The notes under the pieces: generated by a model
What the model was told of the DNA's origin: nothing
What the model saw: the letters and a program-made list of their open reading frames with translations, nothing else
The model's database searches: none
Position numbers and translations under genes: made by a program
DNA from: Mangifera indica
Lineage: Eukaryota; Streptophyta; Magnoliopsida; Sapindales; Anacardiaceae
Reading direction: 5' to 3'
Assembly (NCBI RefSeq): GCF_011075055.1
Contig: NC_058153.1
Location: 8,990,001-9,054,000, forward strand
Length of the DNA stretch: 64,000 nucleotides
Part shown: in pieces, positions 57,591 through 64,000 of the stretch
Numbering within the stretch: the stretch's first letter is position 1
How the letters are laid out: each line of letters begins with the position of its first letter

Positions 57591-58016
57591 AGGTGTCATG
57601 GTGTCTAGTGTGACAATAGTTAGCTTACAAATGGAACGCGAGTTTTACCATTAAATAGTTTAATAATCATGGATGCCCAAAAGGTCTCCACTTACTAAGT
57701 TTTACTCATGCATTTGTTTTTGTATGTTTTATACGTAGAAGTGAGTAGTGGGGTGAGTGGGGATCCAGCGGTCCAATGAGCAACTGCACGAGAAGAGAGG
57801 CTTTTATTATGTAGTTATTAGTCTTATATTTTTCATCACTACTAGTATTGTTTTACTGCTTTTATTATTTATTGTCTGTTTTTTCAGACATTTGAGATTT
57901 TATAAACATTGCTTAATAAAGTGCTTAATATTATGATCATATATTAAAGTTTTCAAATAGTCTAGTTATGCATGTCTTTTTTGGTATATTCCCATCAAGA
58001 GTATGTTACATTGAGT
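57591..58016. other. Rearranged joint between D integrase and D right LTR
   Basis: No gene. The stretch 57690-57800 (CTTACTAAGTTTTACTCATG ... GTAGAAGTGAGTAG) resembles the reverse complement of the D LTR part at 37170-37280, so it lies in plus orientation beside minus-strand sequence. The rest is AT-rich and unassigned. Confidence 0.4.
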
Positions 58017-59392
58017 AATGATGCATGTCATGAGGATATATCTCTCATAAAGCCTTATTGCTTGCACATATCTTGCCACTTATGCACATGGTTGGTAGTT
58101 GTCAAAGTGTGTATCACTTTCATTAACTTTCCTAGATTTCAATATGGATTCAACTCGGTCAAGTTCTGTGTTGTCTTTTACATAGTTAGACACCTCTTTT
58201 ATGTCTAACTTTATTATCTTACCTTGTTAGGGTCTTTTATTTTTTTTTTTTCCTTTTTCCCCTCGCACTTACCATAAAGGTATAATGTTCTTTTTTCTAT
58301 TTCTTAGTATCTATATGTGTGTGTATAGAAGATAAACCTTTATGTTCCTCCACTTACATACACAGAGGTGTGTCTTACTACTTGCACCCCAATGTGCTTA
58401 CTAATACCCATACACGGGTGTGTTGAACCCTTAACCCAACATCCACTTTTGGAAAGCCACATAAAAACGTGTGTCCTATATCACACAATCATGTGTGCTT
58501 CTCTTTATGACTATAGCAAAAAAAGGTAGCATTTTTTTTTCATGCAAAAGATACACAACATATGGGTTACCCTACATTATTATGTATCGCAAATTGAGTT
58601 TTACACCTTATGGATTCTAGTCAACTTTCAAAGCATATACCACAATTTCTAAGCATCTTAATATTCACATATAAACATCCAACAACAACAAAATCACCAT
58701 AACATTCATAGATCATGATTATTACTATCCTTGCTCTTTTTAATGACCATATCATAACATAATCACATAATCTTTCATATCTCAATATCTTTTAATCATA
58801 AAAACTATTTGATACAATCATTGTTGTCACAAAAGATTCATAACCAACTATAAACTCCATAGAACAGAATAACTAAGCATAATTCATTAATCTTTAAACA
58901 AAGAAAGGATATCGTACTTACTTAGATTCCAACGATAAGTTTATCTTTGCATGGTTGTAGCTTTCTCGATGGTCAATGACTCTTTTCTAGCAACCTAAAG
59001 CTTCTCTCTTTGTCCTCTCTTTGCCCTTTCTTTTCTAGGTCAATGACTCTTTTCTAGCAACCTAAAGCTTCTCTCTTTGTCCTCTCTTTGCCCTTTCTTT
59101 TCTAGTGTGCAAATAGGGTGTGTAAAATAACACAAATAGGGTTAAATGACTTTTTTATTTTCATTATTGAACATGATACACAAGCATGCATAAGATACAC
59201 ACGAGTGTGTCTGATCCTATAAAACTAAGACAGTTTTCATTTTTATAGTGTTTCTTATCTATCTAAAATTCAAATTTTGTTGACAATCATTGTCATGTAT
59301 ACTAACATACACAGGCATACTCCTAATTGAAAACTCAAATAAATGCAAGGAAAAAGACTAAAATGTCTTTAGGCTTACCTGAGGTTGTGACA
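58017..59392 (-). repeat. Chromovirus D right LTR (partial)
   Basis: Aligns with 52900-54213; on the minus strand starts TGTCACAACCTCAGG. Contains a perfect 67-bp tandem duplication that the left LTR lacks. Confidence 0.65.
58971..59104. repeat. Perfect 67-bp tandem duplication
   Basis: GGTCAATGACTCTTTTCTAG and the following 47 bases are repeated without a single difference at 59038-59104. The left D LTR has one diverged copy at about 53860, so the duplication is recent and local. Confidence 0.97.
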
Positions 59393-62260
59393 TCCTACAA
59401 TGATAAGGTTAAAGAAAAGGACCCAACAAAAGCTAAAAGCTACAAAAAACACAAGAGGTAACAATTTAAACATAAAGCCAGTCAAGCAAGCTAGAAGTAT
59501 ACAAAACACTAAAACACCAATATGCAAAACAAAAACTATCTTGGTAGCTTCAAAACTTTTCCCAAAAGGGGTATAGTTTTTTATACCAACAAGAGGAAGG
59601 ATTTGAAAGGTTCTAGCGTAGACAACAAAATTCATTATGAAATAATGGTAGGAAAACACATCAATGCTAGATAGCTTGCACAAGTAAACCAGAAAGTATT
59701 ATTTATGTAAATTGGAAATAAGCAAGTGTTGAAGGAACTATCTTGGTTGACATATATTTGTTTCATCTCTAAAACTTATAAAATGACTAAGCAAAAAATT
59801 GATAGGAGTCCAAAAATCCAAGAAACCTAAGGCATAAGGAGAGATAGCAAAAAATCTATAATTTGTAGCAGATTATCCAAGCAAAAATTTAAGGTACAAC
59901 AACAAACTGAAGGTTAATGTAGAAAAAAACTAACTAACTCTTCCAAGGACAAAAAGCCAAGGTAAGAAGTCTATCTAATTGCTTGAAGACTGCAACTAGA
60001 AAAGAAAACCAATTGAGTAAAAATGAGCAACAGTCTAGGATGAAGTAATTACTTAGCTTGAGCTAATGTAGACTAGAGGCAGAATGCTAAAATAACTAGG
60101 TAGTCGGGGAGTGATTAACTAGATTTTCTAGCAAGAGAAAAGCCTAACTCTAGAACAATCCAGCACAACCCAAAATGTTGGCATGCAAGAGATAGATGTG
60201 AAAAAAAGATTTAGATTTTGGAAGGAAAAGTCTACATAAAAAGGAATGTTTGTGTTTGCAAATTAGCATAGAGACTAGATCAGATTTAAGGCTCCCTTGA
60301 CAATGGTTTGGCAAAGACTAGATATAGAGGATCTTTGGTCTATTTTTTGGGCATAGAAAAAGTTCCAAAGTTTGTGCATATACATAATCAAAACCATAAC
60401 ATCTGAAGGAAGAAACTTAGTAGTAACTAGGAACTTTAGGAAGATGTAACACCCCTTAACTAGGAATCTTTACTTGTGCATGTTGATAAGCAAGCAAAAA
60501 ATTTAAGGTTGACTTATTATAGCTATTAGAAACTAGTTGGAGTAATTTTGGATTTTCCTAGAGGTTTTCCCTTTCCAAGCTTTCCAACCAAGAGACTACT
60601 ACACTCCATATTTCATAGACCTCCATCATTGGTTTCCCAACCCCATTTATAAAGTTCCACAGTTGAAAATGCTCTTAGGCAAGCTCTAAATAATTACAAT
60701 GATAACATTCTTGTTGCTAAGTTTGACTTTGGAGATTTTTATCTCTTATTAATCTCCTTATCATCTCAACTATTCTCTTTTTAGATTAGAAGCTATTGCA
60801 AAAACATCTATTATTTCTTTCTTTCTGGACAACATAAACACAAGCTTTTAAGCTCATCTTGGTTAACTATTGTTTGAGATCCTTCTTTCTCCATTCCATA
60901 GCAATCTTTTCAATATAAACCTCTTATGCAAGAGGACTATAATCCAAAAAACTAGGCTTAAGGTTTTTTTTTTTCGAATGTAATCACAAAAAAGGCATTG
61001 AAAGAAGCGGTGAGCAATGCTCTTATCATAACTATCACAAAGAACACATCTTGCTCTATTAATAATCCTATAGCTAAAAAGCTTGTCTTTGGTATTTAGT
61101 ATCCTCTTTATTGCTAACCATAAGATGATAACATGCCTAGGAATAAGTTTTTGTGCCAAATTATCCCATAGCAAGTCACTTTGGTCTTCCTTACCATAAA
61201 TTCATTCTAACCCGAGCTTATAGAGAATTGCCTATTAAGATTAAAGGTCAAAAGCTCTTTCATTTCAATTAGCTCTTTTGAGTTTGCCACCAATTATTTC
61301 TAAATACCATTCTTAATTATATATCTAACCTTTCCATGTTTACTAGGCCCCAAGGCATAGACAATTTAGTCACCCCACTTGTCAACAATAGGGCCACTTC
61401 AATGCCAATTATCACGCCAAAGAAAAGTGTAGAGACCATCACTGATGATGACTATAATTTTGTCTCTCATCACTTCTCTGAGTTTCATAAGCTTCTTCTA
61501 AAGTGAAATACGTTCCTGATAGCCTTAGTCTCCCACAAATTATTGTTCCTTAGTTGATTTCTCCTTGTCCAATTCACCTAAATGGAGTTGCTATTTAGTT
61601 GGGCAACCTTCCAAATATGCTTTGTAATAGCTACCTTGTTCCAATCTCTATTAAATCTAAGCCCTAAACCTTCTTCCTTCTTGAGACTATAAATTTACTC
61701 CCAAGCAATCTTAGCCTAATGCTTGTTCAAATCTATACCTACTAAAAAAAAAAAAAAACACTCTTAGGCTAGCATCAATATCATTTAAGATTTTAGTGAA
61801 AAGAACAAAAAAAGAAGACCAATAGATTTGAATGCCAAATAAAATGGCTTTAACTAGCATAATTCTCCCCATATATATGAGTGATTTGCTCTTTTAAAAA
61901 GTAAGTCTTCCAAAAACATTTTCCACAAGAGACTTGCATATTAACTATGACCTTTGTTGAAACTATAGGCACACCACGATATTTGAAGGGGAGATTGTCG
62001 TCTTCAAAATTAAGAATGCTATTTAAGCTTGTCTTTTCTTCCTTAGAACCCCTGAGAGGAAAATGTTACTCTTTTTATTTTTCACCTTTAGTCTAGACCA
62101 TTTATTGAACAAATCCAAAGACTCTTTATCATCTTATTGATTTTTACCTCAGCTTTGCAAAAGAAGATTAAATCATCTATAAAGCAAAGGTAAGTGATAT
62201 TGTTATTTTAATATCTCCAGCGGTATTCAAAGTCTTTTATTGATGAGAACCAAAGCCAAA
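59393..62260 (-). pseudogene. L1-like LINE relic (RT and zf-RVT)
   Basis: Minus strand, non-LTR retrotransposon ORF2 remnant. At about 62205-62160 it reads YLCFIDDLIFFCKAEVK, the RT active-site block (F/YADDL in the family, here FIDDL). At about 62000-61970 LPFKYRGVPIV matches the LINE motif LPvrYLGvPl. At 61174-60863 the zf-RVT domain appears: MLWDNLAQKLIPRHVIILWL, CVLCDSYDKSIAHRFFQCLF (Cys-Cys-His-Cys ligands). The region 59700-59393 probably is 3' untranslated sequence (a Leu/Phe/Val-rich frame at 59375-59683 has no family). The 5' half with the endonuclease is absent; it stops near 62260 at LTR fragment H. Stops and frame changes throughout. Confidence 0.8.
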
Positions 62261-62264
62261 TAGT

Positions 62265-62532
62265 GTGTGTTGGTTATGGTGCCAATTCAAGTGTAAGGGA
62301 TCCATTGTGCATACAAGAAAGCCCAATGATAAGAACAAGAGCCAAGAGGATATATAAGACACTTAATGGGCTATCTAGGTTTAGTGTCTATTGTTATGGT
62401 CTCTAGTATCGTCTAATTGGTTTCCTCAATTGTTTTCTCTAGTGGCATCTAGTGGGTTTTGCCATTGTGTTTCCTTTGTTTTTTTCAAATTCAAACTTGG
62501 TGTAAGCTATCACTTTCTTGCATGCTATCCTA
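62265..62532 (+). repeat. LTR fragment H of a Reina-like gypsy family
   Basis: About 270 bases starting near TGTTGGTTATGG. It encodes SPMIRTRAKRIYKTLNGL, clearly the GPMTRARAKR-type tail found at the start of the gypsy A and G LTRs. No other part of that element is present. It is cut on the right by E4. Confidence 0.6.
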
Positions 62533-64000
62533 TGTAACACCTGGATTTAGGTTGCCAGGAAGAAGAAAAGAAGGAGGATAAGCTTAAATCACCTATTTAG
62601 CAAAGAAAAGGTAAGAATTTCATACTTTACATACTTGAAGTAATTTGAGTTAGGTTATTTAAATAACCTTTACTTATATAAGTGTGTAAGGTATTAGAAT
62701 TAATGTGATTTATGCTTAAATGGATAAATAAATTGATTAGGATTCATAATGTAATTTTTGGTCATAAGGGTATTTTAGACATTTCATATTCCTGGGGTTA
62801 GCTTTGTGGATTTTGGTGTGTTGAATATATGAGAAATGATGAATTGATGAAAGAATTTGCATTAAGTTAATTTTTGCTTAATTATGTGCATGATATGTAG
62901 AATAGCCCTTACATTAAGTTTATATTATATATTTTGAAATTAATTTGATGCATGAGATATAAATAAATGCTTGAGAAAATAATATGATGTTTGATAAGGA
63001 GTGAAAAGAATAAGGGAAAATAATGAATGTGCATATTTCATATTATGGTTATACATGCATACATGAGAAATCATAGCATATGCATGATTTCAGAAAAAAT
63101 AAAGAAAGAGGAAAAACATTTTCTAAGTTATGCATGTTTTCAGATAATGGAAAACAAGTATTTTTGGTTTATAATGACTCATATGATACAGGAAAGCAGA
63201 AAGCATGCTTAAAATCCTTACACGTGAGCTGTACTATGTGGACAACAAAGAAAAATATCGGTTGTACTGTGTAGACAACCAGTTGTACTGTATGGACAGC
63301 AAAGAAAAAATATTAATTGTACTGTGTGGACAACAAAGAAAAAATATTAGCTGTACTGTGTGGACAATAAAGAAAAAAATAGTAAAATATGTCTGTAAGA
63401 GAGAATTATACCTTGTATGGCGACTGCAAGTACTGTTATATGTAGTCCAGATCAATCAATGAAAATATTTGAAAAAAAAAAGAGAGAGAAAGAATTAGTA
63501 AAGATTTTATGAAAATCATTTGCATTAGAATTATGCATGTAAGCTTATGTGGCTGATAAGTAGTTGAGAAAAATATACGATCAAAAAATAGAAAAGTTAT
63601 AACACTCATACATGCATAAATCATAACGAGTGAATCATATTTGTATAGTAAGAAAATGAATAAATAGGTGAAAGAAGAGAATTATGATATGTGTTTAATG
63701 CGTGTTCCGTGTCAATTATTTTATATATGAATAGCCCAGACACGCTGAGTATGGAAGAGATTAGTACTGGTATGAAATACTTTGAGTATTGAGTATGATC
63801 TTCTTACTGAGCCATGGTCGCTCACTCCGTTTAATTTAATATTTTACAGGTAAAGAGTTGCAGCAAAGGTTCTCGGGGAGCACTAGTGAGACATGAGGCT
63901 GAGGGAGAAAGGCACTATAATTTTGTTAATTTATATGTTTTGATGTGTATGTGAATATATGCCTATATATATACTTGATGTAGATATTGTTGGATATGTA
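62533..64000 (+). repeat. E-family LTR E4, running off the window
   Basis: Starts TGTAACACCTGGATTTAGG and then jumps to TTGCCAGGAAGAAG, lacking about 520 bases found between 54793 and 55312 in E3. Another stretch at about 62770-62870 differs from the other copies. Otherwise it follows the family LTR to the window end (TTGATGTAGATATTG...). Whether it is a solo LTR or belongs to a full element cannot be told. Confidence 0.88.
63229..63382 (+). repeat. LTR minisatellite, 5 units (E4)
   Basis: Five units; the second is the shortened TGTACTGTGTAGACAACCAG also seen in E3. Confidence 0.9.

Larger units (their letters stand above)
37172..59392 (-). mobile_element. Old chromovirus D (Tekay-like), internally deleted and split
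   Basis: Minus-strand gypsy element. The left LTR is in two parts (37172-37382 and 52564-54213) because element E sits in it. A polypurine tract (minus strand) is at 54248-54214. Then comes an integrase tail with chromodomain (54770-54380) and integrase core (57590-57151), separated by solo LTR E3. The right LTR, about 58017-59392, ends TGTGACA. The left LTR text GATGCATCTCATGGG...TCTCTCATAAAG recurs at 58017. RT, protease and gag are missing between the integrase and the right LTR. Outer flanks (CTTTA, TCCTA) do not match, so the exact borders are uncertain. Older than E and E3, which lie inside it. Confidence 0.6.

Overview
The window is nuclear DNA of a flowering plant, most likely a eudicot. 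It is AT-rich, contains a ten-exon host gene with GT-AG introns and short exons, and is otherwise packed with plant-type LTR retrotransposons primed by initiator tRNA-Met. The species cannot be fixed from the sequence. Only one intact host gene is recognisable: a minus-strand RPA2 gene (32 kDa subunit of replication protein A) at 4.5-8.8 kb. Its ten exons splice to a complete 273-residue reading frame.

Left end (1-4.5 kb): a decayed Mutator-like element (MULE). It has a minus-strand transposase relic (DDE part and SWIM zinc finger) and, convergent to it, a plus-strand relic of a Ulp1-type cysteine protease, the gene content known from Ulp1-carrying (Kaonashi-type) MULEs. A 51-bp tandem repeat lies near the edge.

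9.7-35.6 kb: one old minus-strand Ty1/copia element, here called C, exploded by later insertions. Its pieces remain colinear (3' LTR, RNase H, RT, integrase, protease, gag, leader, PBS, 5' LTR). Inserted in it are: a SINE in the 3' LTR; a 3'-end LINE/SINE fragment; a solo LTR of a Tekay-like family (E2), which holds a gypsy element (A), which in turn holds a solo LTR (B2) of another gypsy family; the full-length gypsy B; and a truncated gypsy (G). Exact 5-bp target-site duplications support E2 (CTTTT), A (GTATA), B2 (TCACT) and B (AAAAG).

37.2-59.4 kb: a second nest. An old minus-strand chromovirus (D) is split by a 15.2-kb Tekay-like chromovirus (E, duplication CAAAC), which carries a nearly intact copia (F), and by a solo LTR of the E family (E3, duplication TCCTT). 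E has an 872-bp tandem duplication in its RT/RNase H region. Right end (59.4-64 kb): a minus-strand LINE relic, an LTR fragment (H), and a further E-family LTR that runs off the window.

No element here looks able to move on its own: every polyprotein gene has stops or frameshifts, or has lost an end. I found no tRNA or rRNA genes, no CRISPR array and no operon-like system. The points most worth following are the order of the nested insertions, a 32-bp minisatellite of changing copy number inside the E-family LTRs, pol reading frames that run on into the LTR, and a SINE whose empty site is still readable in a sister LTR 25 kb away.
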